64,000 bases of DNA from contig NC_018708.1 of assembly GCF_000302535.1 (NCBI RefSeq), positions 4,898,001-4,962,000 on the forward strand, given 5' to 3'. Of this stretch, positions 1 to 8,714 are shown in pieces. Position numbers and translations under genes: made by a program. This stretch comes from Acidovorax sp. KKS102. Its GTDB lineage: Bacteria > Pseudomonadota > Gammaproteobacteria > Burkholderiales > Burkholderiaceae_C. Numbering within the stretch: the first letter of the stretch is position 1; every line of letters begins with the position of its first letter. A model generated the notes under the pieces. It did no database searches. It had not been told where the DNA came from and was given only the letters and a program-made list of their open reading frames with translations.

Positions 1-1457
1 CAGTCGATGAGGCTGTCGAGCACGGGCCGCGCCGCCCCTGCGTTGGGGTGGTTGACCACCGCCACCAGCACATAGCGGCGCCCGCTGGCGGCATGCACAT
101 AGCCTGCCACAGCCATCACGTCGCGCAGGCTGCCCGTCTTGAGGTGGGCTGTGCCCGCCCGGCTCTGGCTGCGGCGCAGCGTGCCATCCACCCCCGTGAT
201 CGGCAGCGACGCCACCAGTTCCGGCATCACGGGCGATACCCAGGCCACCTGCAGCATGCGGGCCAGGGCCTGCGCAGTCAGGCGCGCATCGCGGCTGAGC
301 CCGGCGCCGTTGTCTACTTGCGGCAGATCCGCATCGCCCATGCGGGCCTGCCACCACTGGCGCAGCACCTCGCGGGCGCCGTCGAACGTGGCCACGCCGT
401 TTTTTTGCAGCGCCAGGGTCAGAAAGACCTGCTGCGCCATCACGTTGTTGCTGTACTTGTTCACGTCGCGCACCACCTCGGACAGTGCGGGGGATGTGAC
501 CACAAACGCGGGCTTGAGGCCCGGGGGCACCTTGCCGTCTCGCACGCTGCCCGTGAGCTTGCCGCCCAGATCGCGCCACATACCCTCCACCGCCCGCGCC
601 GCAAAGCCGCGCGGGTCGGCCGCCGCCACCGGCCACACGCGTTCGCCACAGGCAGCAGGGTACACGCCCTGGAACGACACCTTCGAGGGGTCCGACAACT
701 CCGCACGCAGGGCAGTACGCCAGTCCCCACAATCCGCGCCCGGCGCCGCCAGCGCCACGGTGGGCTGGCGCTGCACTCCGGCCAGTGGCGGGTCGTACTG
801 GATACGGGCCAAGCCGGCAGCCGCATCGGGCACAAAGGTCATCACCGACGACTTGTAATTCAGCAGCAGCGCGTCGGGGGATGCGTTATAGGGCCGCAGC
901 GGCTCGCCATCAAACCGCGCCGGGTCCTGGTCGGGCACATCGAACGCCGTGCGGTCCAGCACGATGTCGCCCACGATGACCTGGATGCCCTGGCCCTGCA
1001 GCCGCCGCATCAGCAGCCACAGTCGCTCCATGACCAGCTTGGGATCGCCCTGGCCCTGGATGTACACATTGCCGCGCAGGCTGCCGTCCTGTACCGTACC
1101 TTGCACATAGACCGGCGTGTTCCAGACATAGGCGGGGCCCAGCTGTTCCAGCGCTGCATAGGTGGTCACCAGCTTCATCACCGACGCGGGGTTCACGGGC
1201 ACCTGGGCACGGTGCGCAAGGCGCGGGCTGGCCTTGCCTACAGCTTGCGCGTCCACCACCATCACCGACAGGGACTCGCGCGGCAGCTTGGCGCGCGCCA
1301 GGGCGGCCTCCACCTCGGGCGGCAGAGTGCCTGCGGCGGGTGCCGCCGTCTGCGCCCCCGCCGAGCCCACCCCACCCGCAGCCATCAGCCACGCAGCACC
1401 CCAACCCACCACACCACGCAGCACACGGCGGCGCCAAAGAGCAGAAACAGACAACAT
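1..1457 (-). CDS. dacB: D-alanyl-D-alanine carboxypeptidase/endopeptidase (PBP4 type), 3' end cut by window edge
   Basis: Periplasmic penicillin-binding protein that trims or hydrolyses peptidoglycan stem-peptide crosslinks. The reverse strand is open from the ATG at 1457 to base 1 (485 codons), and the last visible residues (NHPNAGAARPVLDSLID) look like the end of the family, so only a few codons are missing. A hydrophobic, Ala-rich leader covers about residues 10-36. All three serine-transferase motifs are visible: SVMK (residues 92-95), SNN (bases 444-452) and KTG (bases 132-140). It diverges from the DMT exporter gene with 90 bp between them. Confidence 0.9.
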   Translation of the reverse strand, partial: MLSVSALWRRRVLRGVVGWGAAWLMAAGGVGSAGAQTAAPAAGTLPPEVEAALARAKLPRESLSVMVVDAQAVGKASPRLAHRAQVPVNPASVMKLVTTYAALEQLGPAYVWNTPVYVQGTVQDGSLRGNVYIQGQGDPKLVMERLWLLMRRLQGQGIQVIVGDIVLDRTAFDVPDQDPARFDGEPLRPYNASPDALLLNYKSSVMTFVPDAAAGLARIQYDPPLAGVQRQPTVALAAPGADCGDWRTALRAELSDPSKVSFQGVYPAACGERVWPVAAADPRGFAARAVEGMWRDLGGKLTGSVRDGKVPPGLKPAFVVTSPALSEVVRDVNKYSNNVMAQQVFLTLALQKNGVATFDGAREVLRQWWQARMGDADLPQVDNGAGLSRDARLTAQALARMLQVAWVSPVMPELVASLPITGVDGTLRRSQSRAGTAHLKTGSLRDVMAVAGYVHAASGRRYVLVAVVNHPNAGAARPVLDSLID

Positions 1458-1547
1458 GGCGGGGAGTCTATCGCCCACACACCTGCACTAGGCGCCGCAC
1501 TGTGCCCCACGCCAGCACGCCCTGCGGCGGGCGCCGATAATCGACCG

Positions 1548-2528
1548 ATGCGTTTTTCTCCCCGCACCATCGGCCTGCTGGCGGCCGTGGTCACCGTCAC
1601 CATCTGGACGGGCTTCATCATCATCGCCCGCGCCTCAGCCCAGCGCACGCTCACCCCGTTCGACATTGCGCTGCTGCGCATCGTGGGCGCCAGCCTGGTG
1701 TTGCTGCCCTGGGGCTGGTGGATGGTGCGACGGCGCCACGCGGCGCTGGGGGCCTCGGCACCGGCGTCCAGCCTGGCGGGCATCTCGCCCCTGCCCTTGC
1801 GCACCACGGCGCTGCTGGGCAGCTTTGGCGGGCTGCTGTACGCGCTGCTGGCCTATTCAGGGTTCTTCCATGCACCGGCCACCCATGCGGCGGTGCTCAT
1901 GCCGGGCAGCCTGCCGCTGTGGACGGCGCTGCTGGCCGCCTGGCTGCTGCGCGACCACATCACGCCGCTGCGCGCCACCGGCCTGGCGCTGATCGTGGCG
2001 GGCGACCTGCTGGTGGGCGGGCGCAGCCTGCTGGCGGCGTTTTCGGGCGGGGACGTGTGGAAGGGCGACCTGCTGTTCATGCTGGCCGCATCGTCCTGGG
2101 CCACCTACAGCGTGCTGGCGCGGCGCCACGCGGTCGACGCGGTGCAGGCCACCATCGCCATCACCGCGTTTGCCTGCATGGTGTACCTGCCCAGCTATGC
2201 GCTGCTGGTCTGGCTGGGTGCAGTCACCAGCCATCTGGCCCAGGCACCGTGGAGCGAGATCGCGTTCCAGATGCTGTTCCAGGGCGGGGGCTCCGTGGTG
2301 GTCTCGGGCATTGGCTTCACACGCATGATCCAGCACTATGGCCCCGTGCGCTCCACCATGATCACAGCCCTGGTGCCCGGCCTGTCGGCCGTAGGCGCAG
2401 TTGTTTTTCTGGATGAGCCGATGCACTGGAACCTGGTGGCCGGCCTGCTGCTGGTCACCGCCGGTATCCTCGTGGGGGTGCTGCGCAAAAGCCAGGCACC
2501 CGCAGCCGCTGCCAAAGCGGCGTCCTGA
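1548..2528 (+). CDS. DMT-superfamily (EamA) transporter
   Basis: Inner-membrane drug/metabolite transporter of 326 residues with about ten hydrophobic segments arranged as two EamA repeats. The substrate cannot be read from the sequence; relatives export amino acids, metabolites or drugs. The start at 1548 is chosen because the first helix (GLLAAVVTVTIWTGFIII) begins a few residues later. The frame is open far upstream, but that part is Arg/His-rich, lies antisense to dacB and is not protein-like. tsaB follows after 46 bp on the same strand. Confidence 0.85.
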   Translation: MRFSPRTIGLLAAVVTVTIWTGFIIIARASAQRTLTPFDIALLRIVGASLVLLPWGWWMVRRRHAALGASAPASSLAGISPLPLRTTALLGSFGGLLYALLAYSGFFHAPATHAAVLMPGSLPLWTALLAAWLLRDHITPLRATGLALIVAGDLLVGGRSLLAAFSGGDVWKGDLLFMLAASSWATYSVLARRHAVDAVQATIAITAFACMVYLPSYALLVWLGAVTSHLAQAPWSEIAFQMLFQGGGSVVVSGIGFTRMIQHYGPVRSTMITALVPGLSAVGAVVFLDEPMHWNLVAGLLLVTAGILVGVLRKSQAPAAAAKAAS

Positions 2529-2574
2529 GCGCCTTTGTCCCCGCCGCGCCACCCCATACCTCCCGACCCTGCCC

Positions 2575-3288
2575 ATGAATCTGCTTGCCTTTGACACCAG
2601 TACCGACACCCTCTCCATCGCTGTGCAGCATGGCGATGGGGTCTGGCAGCACCAGGGGCCCGGGGGCGCGCAGGCCTCGGCGGCGCTGATCCCAGCGGTG
2701 CGCGCGCTGATGGCGCAGGCGGGCCTGACGTTCGACACCTTGGATGCGGTGGTGTTCGGGCGCGGCCCCGGCTCGTTCACCGGGCTGCGCACCGCCTGCG
2801 CCGTGGCCCAGGGCCTGGCCTTTGGTGCCAAGGGCGGGCAAGGAGTGCCCGTGCTGCCGGTGGACACCCTGCTGGCCGTGGCCGAGGAGGCCCGCCAGCA
2901 ACACGGCTGCACGCAGGTGGTGGCGGTGCTGGATGCACGCATGGACGAGGTCTACCACGCGCGCTGCGAATGGTTGCCGGGAGAGGCTCGCTGGCAGACC
3001 GACGAGGACTTCGGCCTGGGCGCCCCCGAGTCGGTGCAGCCGCCCACAGGCTGGACGGTGGCAGGCAATGCCCGCGCGCCCTATGGCGACCGGCTGGCGC
3101 CCACCGCGCCACACGTCGCGGCCTTGCCCACCGCCACGGCCCTGCTGCGCCTGGCACCCGCCCTGATCGCTGCGGGTAAAGCCGTGGCAGCGGGCGATGC
3201 CCTGCCGCGCTACATCCGCGATAAAGTGGCGCAAACCACCGCCGAACGGGCCGCGCTGCGCGCCGCCCAGGCGGCGGCCACTCCCTGA
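2575..3288 (+). CDS. tsaB: tRNA threonylcarbamoyladenosine biosynthesis protein TsaB
   Basis: Partner of TsaD, TsaE and TsaC in making t6A37 on ANN-decoding tRNAs; cytosolic. The 237 residues begin with the ASKHA phosphate-binding strand MNLLAFDTST and carry the family signature GRGPGSFTGLR at residues 62-72. Length fits TsaB (about 230) and not the longer catalytic TsaD. The ATG at 2575 gives the canonical N terminus. rimI begins 21 bp after the stop; tsaB-rimI is a common proteobacterial pairing. Confidence 0.93.
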   Translation: MNLLAFDTSTDTLSIAVQHGDGVWQHQGPGGAQASAALIPAVRALMAQAGLTFDTLDAVVFGRGPGSFTGLRTACAVAQGLAFGAKGGQGVPVLPVDTLLAVAEEARQQHGCTQVVAVLDARMDEVYHARCEWLPGEARWQTDEDFGLGAPESVQPPTGWTVAGNARAPYGDRLAPTAPHVAALPTATALLRLAPALIAAGKAVAAGDALPRYIRDKVAQTTAERAALRAAQAAATP

Positions 3289-3309
3289 GATGTGGTGAAT
3301 GAATCCCCC

Positions 3310-3810
3310 ATGAGCGCACTGCCTACTTCTTCTGCATTGCCGCCCGGCGCCAGCACCGCCCGCCCCGAGGCGCGCTTCGAGACGCTGACCCTGGCCCGGC
3401 TGGATGCCGTGCTGGCGGTGGAACAGCGCGCCTATTCGCACCCCTGGACCCGTGGCAACTTCACCGACGCGCTGGCATCTGGCTACGAGGCGCAGCTGCT
3501 GATGGCGGACGACCACCTGCTGGGCTACTTTGTGGCCATGATGGGGGTGGATGAAGTGCACCTGCTCAACATCACCGTCACCCCCGAATACCAGCGCCAG
3601 GGCTGGGCCCGCGTGCTGCTGGACGCCCTGGCCCTGTGGTCACGCGGGCGCGGTGCACAATGGCTGTGGCTGGAGGTGCGGGCGAGTAACCTGCGCGCCC
3701 AGCAGATCTACCAGACCCACGGATTCCGCCGCGTGGGAGACCGCAAGCGCTACTACCCCGCCGCGCACGGCCAACGCGAAGACGCTGTGGTCATGAGCCT
3801 GGCGCTCTGA
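3310..3810 (+). CDS. rimI: Ribosomal protein S18-alanine N-acetyltransferase RimI
   Basis: GNAT acetyltransferase that modifies the N terminus of ribosomal protein S18. It has 166 residues; the acetyl-CoA loop TPEYQRQGWARVLL lies at about 91-104, preceded by the strand VHLLNITV. A GTG start at 3292 is possible, but ATG 3310 gives a normal N terminus apart from an Ala/Pro-rich stretch of about 20 residues. Placement directly after tsaB supports the name. The next gene starts 53 bp downstream. Confidence 0.88.
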   Translation: MSALPTSSALPPGASTARPEARFETLTLARLDAVLAVEQRAYSHPWTRGNFTDALASGYEAQLLMADDHLLGYFVAMMGVDEVHLLNITVTPEYQRQGWARVLLDALALWSRGRGAQWLWLEVRASNLRAQQIYQTHGFRRVGDRKRYYPAAHGQREDAVVMSLAL

Positions 3811-3863
3811 CCCCACGCCGCACCCGACCCTGCTGAACCACCGATGGCCTGTTTTCTTTCTGT

Positions 3864-4652
3864 ATGAGCCTCCACCTCGATGCGCGACAGCGCGCCATGC
3901 TGCAAGAAATGGGCGTCACCGTGTGGGGCCCATCCCCCGCCCAGGAGGCCAGCGCCCAGCCCCCGGCAACCGCCTCAGCAGATCCTGCGGCCGTGGCGGC
4001 ACCTGCCATGGCGCCGGCGCGCGCACAACCACAGACCCCGGCCCCTGCGCTCGCCGAGCGCCCTCAAGCGCCACCAGCCCACACCACCAGCCGCAGCGCA
4101 CCGCCGGCTCCGACCCCTGCACCTGCCACCACAGGCGCGGCCGCGCCCGCCCTGCGGCTGCACCCACCCCAGACGCTCTACCCCACCGCCGACCCGGCGC
4201 AAACGCCCGCCGGGTTGGGCCGGGGCTGGCTCATCGTGGCCGAGAGCTTGACCCCCGCCGAGCCCCTGGGTGGCGATGCGGGCCGCTTGCTCGACAACAT
4301 GCTGCGGGCCATGCAATTGCACCGGCACCCGCGCGTGTTCCTGGCGGCTCTGGAGCGGTCTGCGCCCGGCACGGAAGCCAGCGCCGATATTCCTGCAGCC
4401 CTGGCCGACGCTGTGGCCCAGCTGCAGCCCGCCATGGTGCTGGTGCTGGGCCATGTGGCGGCACGCGCGGCGCTGGGCCGCACCGAGCCGCTGGGTCGCC
4501 TGCGCGCGGGCCCGCATGTGCTGGCCGGTTGCCCGGCGGTGGTGACCTACGACCCCGCCTTTTTGCTGCGCTCCCAAGACAACAAGGCCGCCGCCTGGGC
4601 TGACCTGTGCCGGGCGCTGGCCATGGTGCGCAGTGCCGAGGCCGAGGGCTGA
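3864..4652 (+). CDS. Degenerate uracil-DNA-glycosylase-like protein, possible HolD (psi)-like subunit
   Basis: A 262-residue protein: a conserved-looking N terminus (LDARQRAMLQEMGVTVWGP), a low-complexity Ala/Pro linker at about 30-100, then an alpha/beta domain with the order of a family-4/5 uracil-DNA glycosylase. The catalytic features are absent. The GEAPG loop reads VAESLTP, no four-cysteine iron-sulfur pattern is present, and the distal HPS loop reads TYDPAFLL. From knowledge of the families, psi (HolD) of DNA polymerase III has a glycosylase-like fold, is encoded beside rimI in enterics, and is poorly conserved elsewhere. A replisome role is inference; a non-catalytic glycosylase remnant is the alternative. 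Confidence 0.6.
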   Translation: MSLHLDARQRAMLQEMGVTVWGPSPAQEASAQPPATASADPAAVAAPAMAPARAQPQTPAPALAERPQAPPAHTTSRSAPPAPTPAPATTGAAAPALRLHPPQTLYPTADPAQTPAGLGRGWLIVAESLTPAEPLGGDAGRLLDNMLRAMQLHRHPRVFLAALERSAPGTEASADIPAALADAVAQLQPAMVLVLGHVAARAALGRTEPLGRLRAGPHVLAGCPAVVTYDPAFLLRSQDNKAAAWADLCRALAMVRSAEAEG

Positions 4653-4760
4653 GAGCCTGTTGGCAGGATCCCAGTCCCTTCCATGCCCCCCGCCGGACCG
4701 GCGAGACCGTCGCCCGGTGCCATAATCCGCCGCTTGCCTAATTTTTACGGAGACAGCTCC

Positions 4761-4784
4761 TTGGAAACCTACCCGAGTTGGTAG
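4761..4784 (+). CDS. Possible 7-codon leader peptide before corA
   Basis: TTG-initiated reading frame encoding M-E-T-Y-P-S-W then TAG, with GGAG at 4749-4752 placed eight bases before the start. It lies in the 221-bp leader of corA, followed by several short complementary segments. corA genes in enterics can carry a translated leader, so an attenuation role is conceivable. The frame is so short that chance is the likelier explanation. Confidence 0.2.
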   Translation: METYPSW

Positions 4785-4873
4785 CTTTCAGCTCCCGGCG
4801 CATTTGACTGCTGTGGGGTTGAAAGCACCCCTACCCCCACACCGCAGACGCCAAAAAACAAGGGAGTGAGCCC

Positions 4874-5860
4874 ATGCTCAACATCTTTACGCTCGCCAAT
4901 GGCCGGCTGTTCCAGGAAGAAATCGAGTCCCTGGAGGAGCTGACCAAGTTCCAGCCGATCTGGGTGGACCTGGAAGCCCCCACGCTCGAAGAAAAGCGCT
5001 GGATCAAGCAGCACTACGGCCTGTCTATCCCCGAGGATGCGATGGACGAGGACATCGAGGAATCCGCCCGCTTCTACGAGGAAGACAACGGCGAGCTGCA
5101 CATCCGCAGCGACTTCTTGATCGATGACGACGAAGACCCCCGTTCGGTGCGCGTGGCCTTCATCCTGAACCAGCACAACACCAACCTGAAAAGTCGGGGC
5201 GTGCTGTTCTCCATCCACGACGAAGACGTGCCCGTGTTCCGCCTGCTGCGCATGCGCGCGCGCCGCGCGCCCGGGCTGATTGAAGACGCCAAGGAAGTGC
5301 TGCTCAAGCTGTTCGACGCCGACGCCGAATACTCGGCCGACACGCTGGAGAACATCTATGACGAGCTGGAGGCCGTGAGCAAGCAGGTGCTGGCCGGCGA
5401 CGTGACGGACACCCGCGCTGGCGAGGTGCTGGCCGCCATCGCGCGCCAGGAAGACTTGAACGGCCGCATCCGCCGCAACGTGATGGACACCCGCCGCGCC
5501 GTGAGCTTCATGATGCGCTCCAAGATGCTCAACTCCGAGCAGTTCGAGGAAGCCCGCCAGATCCTGCGCGACATCGAGTCGCTGGACAACCACACGGCGT
5601 TCCTGTTCGACAAGATCAACTTCTTGATGGACGCCACGGTCGGTTTCATCAACATCAACCAGAACAAGATCATCAAGATCTTCTCGGTGGCCAGCGTCGC
5701 CTTGCTGCCACCCACACTGATCGCCAGCGTGTACGGCATGAACTTCAAGTTCATGCCCGAACTGGACTGGTCGCTGGGCTACCCGTATGCGCTGGGCCTG
5801 ATGCTGGCGAGCGCGCTCGGGCCCATGTGGTACTTCCGCAAGCGCGGCTGGTTGAAGTAG
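4874..5860 (+). CDS. corA: Magnesium/cobalt transporter CorA
   Basis: Pentameric inner-membrane Mg2+ channel. The 328-residue protein has a long acidic cytoplasmic domain with coiled-coil character, then two C-terminal membrane helices. The selectivity motif YGMN (GMN at 288-290) ends the first helix and the basic tail KRGWLK follows the second. A GGGAG ribosome-binding site lies a few bases before ATG 4874. The gene has an unusually long upstream leader. A GC-rich dispersed repeat starts right after the stop codon. Confidence 0.95.
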   Translation: MLNIFTLANGRLFQEEIESLEELTKFQPIWVDLEAPTLEEKRWIKQHYGLSIPEDAMDEDIEESARFYEEDNGELHIRSDFLIDDDEDPRSVRVAFILNQHNTNLKSRGVLFSIHDEDVPVFRLLRMRARRAPGLIEDAKEVLLKLFDADAEYSADTLENIYDELEAVSKQVLAGDVTDTRAGEVLAAIARQEDLNGRIRRNVMDTRRAVSFMMRSKMLNSEQFEEARQILRDIESLDNHTAFLFDKINFLMDATVGFININQNKIIKIFSVASVALLPPTLIASVYGMNFKFMPELDWSLGYPYALGLMLASALGPMWYFRKRGWLK

Positions 5861-5950
5861 CCCCCCCTGTGGCGCTGCGCGCCTTCCCCCCGACGGGGGG
5901 ACGCCTCCAGCGGCCCGGCAAAGCCGGCTCCGCGGTGGCGCTGGTGGATA
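5861..5950. repeat. GC-rich dispersed repeat, family B, copy 1
   Basis: Begins right after the corA stop with the core GGCGCTGCGCGCCTTCCCCC and continues into a C-run/G-run palindrome and a CCGGCAAAGCCGG hairpin. Related copies lie near 28801, 39168, 41126, 46735 and 55157, each at a gene end. It may act as a folded transcript end. Confidence 0.65.
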
Positions 5951-6032
5951 CATAGCGCCGGTTGCAGCGCAGCGTGGCGTGGCGAACAGCCAATGGGATG
6001 CGGCGGAGTCCTCTTTAGAGGGAAAATCTGCC

Positions 6033-6080
6033 ACAAGCGCTAGTGCAATATGCCCTGGCCGCTATCAATTTCATAGTTTC
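6033..6080. repeat. Dispersed AT-richer repeat, family A, copy 1
   Basis: Contains AAGCGCTAGTGCAATATGCC and GCTATCAATTTCATAG, closely matching copies near 62711 and 21841. It supplies the TGA stop (6071-6073) of the nucleosidase gene, so the element forms the 3' end of that reading frame. Confidence 0.7.
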
Positions 6081-6823
6081 CGCAGAAACGACAGCACCAT
6101 GTGCTCAGCGTACCGGCTGGCCACGGTCTGTACGAACTGGGCAAAGTCACCATGGGCGGCATCGTCGGCGCGGTCAGAAATGGTGCGCACGGCGGCAAAG
6201 GGCAGGCCGTAGTCATGGCACACCTGGGCGACGGCAGCGCCCTCCATTTCCACCGCCAGCACGTCGTGCCCGGCCGCGCGCAAGGCGGAGCGCAGGCGCT
6301 CGGACTCTTGGGCGGTGGAGACAAAACGGTCACCGCTGGCCACCAGGCCCTGGTGTGCCCGGTGGGCACCTCCATGGATGTTTTTCAAGCCCCAGAGGCT
6401 GCTTGCGCTAGTGACGCATAGGCTGGCAGCTTCCAAAAGCATAGCTGTCAGCACCGGATCACACGCCAGCCGGGTGCGCGCATAGCCCGGCAGCTCCCAC
6501 CGAGGGAACAGCGGCGAGGCATCCATGTCGTGCTGCACATAGTCCTGGGCCACCACCACATCCCCCCGGTGCACCCCATCGCCGACCCCGCCCGCAACGC
6601 CCGTGAAGACGATGCGCGCCACGCCAAAATGCTCGATCAAGGCCGTGGCCGTGGTGGCAGCAGCCACCTTGCCGATGCCCGACAGCGCCAGCACCACCGG
6701 GCGGTCGTGCAGCTCTCCGCGCCAGAACGCGCGGCCAGCGTGCATCAGCCGCTGCGGGTGCGCCAGCTGTTGTACCAGCGAGCTTTGTTCTTCGGGCAGT
6801 GCACTCAGGATGGCAGTGCTCAT
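6071..6823 (-). CDS. mtnN: 5'-methylthioadenosine/S-adenosylhomocysteine nucleosidase
   Basis: Cytosolic hydrolase that removes adenine from methylthioadenosine and SAH for methionine and AI-2 recycling. It has 250 residues with the catalytic set of the family: LPEE near residue 10, VEMEGAA for nucleoside binding and the general-acid Asp in TISDRADD. Residues about 126-148 are an extra segment encoded by an in-frame dispersed repeat, and the stop lies in another copy. The reading frame is intact. speD in the same window would generate its methylthioadenosine substrate through polyamine synthesis. Confidence 0.85.
   Translation of the reverse strand: MSTAILSALPEEQSSLVQQLAHPQRLMHAGRAFWRGELHDRPVVLALSGIGKVAAATTATALIEHFGVARIVFTGVAGGVGDGVHRGDVVVAQDYVQHDMDASPLFPRWELPGYARTRLACDPVLTAMLLEAASLCVTSASSLWGLKNIHGGAHRAHQGLVASGDRFVSTAQESERLRSALRAAGHDVLAVEMEGAAVAQVCHDYGLPFAAVRTISDRADDAAHGDFAQFVQTVASRYAEHMVLSFLRKL
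6380..6449. repeat. Family A repeat inside mtnN, copy 2
   Basis: Read on the coding strand it contains AGCTGCCAGC, AGCGCAAGCAGCC and GGCTTGAAAA in the same order and spacing as the intergenic copy near 32923. It is translated in frame as part of the nucleosidase (about residues 126-148). Confidence 0.7.
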
Positions 6824-6890
6824 GCAAAAGTCCTTGGGGTCATGTCATGGGGCCACAAAACACCCGCGCCACCCGGGGCCGCGCGGTCGC

Positions 6891-6912
6891 AAAAAAGGCG
6901 GCCGAAGCCGCC
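6891..6912 (-). terminator. Intrinsic terminator of fadD
   Basis: On the reverse strand a GGCGGC/GCCGCC stem with a four-base loop is followed directly by six T residues. It lies 30 bases past the fadD stop and ahead of the mtnN start, so it should separate the two genes. Confidence 0.85.
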
Positions 6913-6941
6913 TGGGGATTGTGACGTGCCGGCAGGCCGCG

Positions 6942-8621
6942 TCACTTCTTGTCGCGCAGTTCGCGGCGCAGGATCTTGCCCACGGGGGTCTTGGGCAGCT
7001 CGGTGCGGAACTCGATCACCTTGGGCTGCTTGTAGCCGGTGAGTTCGTGGCGGCAGAACTCCTTGACCTGCGCTTCGGTGAGCGCCGGGTCCTTCTTCAC
7101 GATCACGAGCTTCACGGCCTCGCCGGTCTTGTCGTCGGGCACGCCCACCACGGCGCATTCGAGCACGCCCGGGCAGTTGGCCACCACTTCTTCGACCTCG
7201 TTGGGGTACACGTTGAAGCCGCTGACCAGCACCATGTCCTTCTTGCGGTCCACGATCTTGAAGAAGCCGCGCGCATCCATCACGCCGATGTCGCCGGACT
7301 TGAAGTAGCCGTCCTCGGTCATGACCTTGGCAGTTTCATCGGGACGTTGCCAGTAGCCGGCCATGACCTGCGGGCCCTTGATGGCGATTTCGCCGGGCTC
7401 GCCCAGCGTGGTGACCTCGCGGCCCTCGTCGTCCAGCAGCTTCATGGAGGTGCTGGGCAGCGGCACGCCGATGGTGCCGGTGTATTCGGTGCTGGTGGTG
7501 GGGTTGCAGCTGGCCGAAGGGCTGGTCTCCGACAGGCCATAGCCTTCGCAGATGGGGCAACCCGTCTTTTCGAGCCAGAGCTTGGCCACGGCGCCCTGCA
7601 CCGCCATGCCGCCGCCCACCGAGACCTTGAGGTTCTTCCAGTTGACGGTGTTGAAGTCGGGGTGGTTGGCCAGGCCGTTGAACAGCGTGTTGACGGCCGG
7701 GAAGCTGTGGAAGGTGTGCTTGGACAGCTCCTTCAGCACCGCAGGCAGGTCGCGCGGGTTGGGGATCAGGATGGTCTTGCCGCCCGTGCGCATGCTCAGC
7801 ATCATGTTCACGGTGAACGCGAAGATGTGATACAGCGGCAGCGCGCAGATGCTGGTGGGCTGCTCGCCCGCCGGCACCTTCTTCATCACGGGCTCGTTCC
7901 AGGCCTCGGACTGCAGCACGTTGGCAATCACGTTGCGGTGCAGCAGCACCGCGCCCTTGCTCACGCCCGTGGTGCCGCCGGTGTACTGCAGCAGCGCGAT
8001 GTCGTCCGGCTTGATGTCGGGCTTCTTGAGGGTGCCGCGCGTGCCTTGGGCCACGGCGTCATTGAAGCGCACCGCACCCGGCAGGTTGTAAGCGGGCACC
8101 ATCTTCTTGACGTTGCGCACCACGTAGTTGACCAGGGTCCCTTTGAGCAGACCGAGCTGGTCGCCCATGGCGCAGAGCACCACGTGCTTGACGGGCGTGT
8201 GCGCAATGCACTGCTCCAGCGTGGTGGCAAAGTTCTCGATGATGACGATGGCCTTGGCGCCCGAGTCCTTGAGCTGGTGCTCCAGCTCGCGCGGCGTGTA
8301 CAGCGGGTTCACGTTGACGACCACGAAGCCCGCGCGCAGCACGGCCGCCACGGTCACCGGGTACTGGGGCACGTTGGGCATCATGATGGCCACGCGGTCG
8401 CCCTTGACCAGCCCCAGGCCCTGCAGGTAGGCCGCAAACGCGCTCGAGAGCGAATCGGTCTGGGCGTAGGTCACGTCCTTACCCATGAAGCTGTAGGCCA
8501 CGCGGTTGGCGTACTTCTTGAAGGCCTCGTCCATCAGCGCCACAAGGGAGCTGTACTGCGTGGTGTCGATGTCTGCGGGAACACCTTGTGGATAGGCGGC
8601 CAGCCACGGGCGGTCGGTCAT
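6942..8621 (-). CDS. fadD: Long-chain fatty-acid-CoA ligase
   Basis: Acyl-adenylate/thioester-forming enzyme that activates fatty acids at the inner membrane for beta-oxidation. The 559-residue protein has the AMP-binding loop YTGGTTGVSKGA, the GYGLSET adenine motif, the YFKSGDIGV hinge region and the C-terminal PKTPVGKILRRELR with the catalytic lysine. The start at 8621 follows a strong GGAGAC site; an upstream in-frame ATG at 8681 has none. A dedicated terminator lies downstream. Confidence 0.93.
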   Translation of the reverse strand: MTDRPWLAAYPQGVPADIDTTQYSSLVALMDEAFKKYANRVAYSFMGKDVTYAQTDSLSSAFAAYLQGLGLVKGDRVAIMMPNVPQYPVTVAAVLRAGFVVVNVNPLYTPRELEHQLKDSGAKAIVIIENFATTLEQCIAHTPVKHVVLCAMGDQLGLLKGTLVNYVVRNVKKMVPAYNLPGAVRFNDAVAQGTRGTLKKPDIKPDDIALLQYTGGTTGVSKGAVLLHRNVIANVLQSEAWNEPVMKKVPAGEQPTSICALPLYHIFAFTVNMMLSMRTGGKTILIPNPRDLPAVLKELSKHTFHSFPAVNTLFNGLANHPDFNTVNWKNLKVSVGGGMAVQGAVAKLWLEKTGCPICEGYGLSETSPSASCNPTTSTEYTGTIGVPLPSTSMKLLDDEGREVTTLGEPGEIAIKGPQVMAGYWQRPDETAKVMTEDGYFKSGDIGVMDARGFFKIVDRKKDMVLVSGFNVYPNEVEEVVANCPGVLECAVVGVPDDKTGEAVKLVIVKKDPALTEAQVKEFCRHELTGYKQPKVIEFRTELPKTPVGKILRRELRDKK

Positions 8622-8714
8622 TGGGATTGTCTCCTGGTAGGTTTTATGGGGGTCCTGCAAGCACGCCGATGTTTTCAGCACGGTCGTGCTTTTATTGTGG
8701 AGGGATTATGCCCG

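Noticed and set aside
48-1547. Long plus-strand frame leading into the DMT transporter
   Set aside because: It is antisense to dacB, low in hydrophobic content and without domains; dacB on the other strand has SxxK, SNN and KTG.
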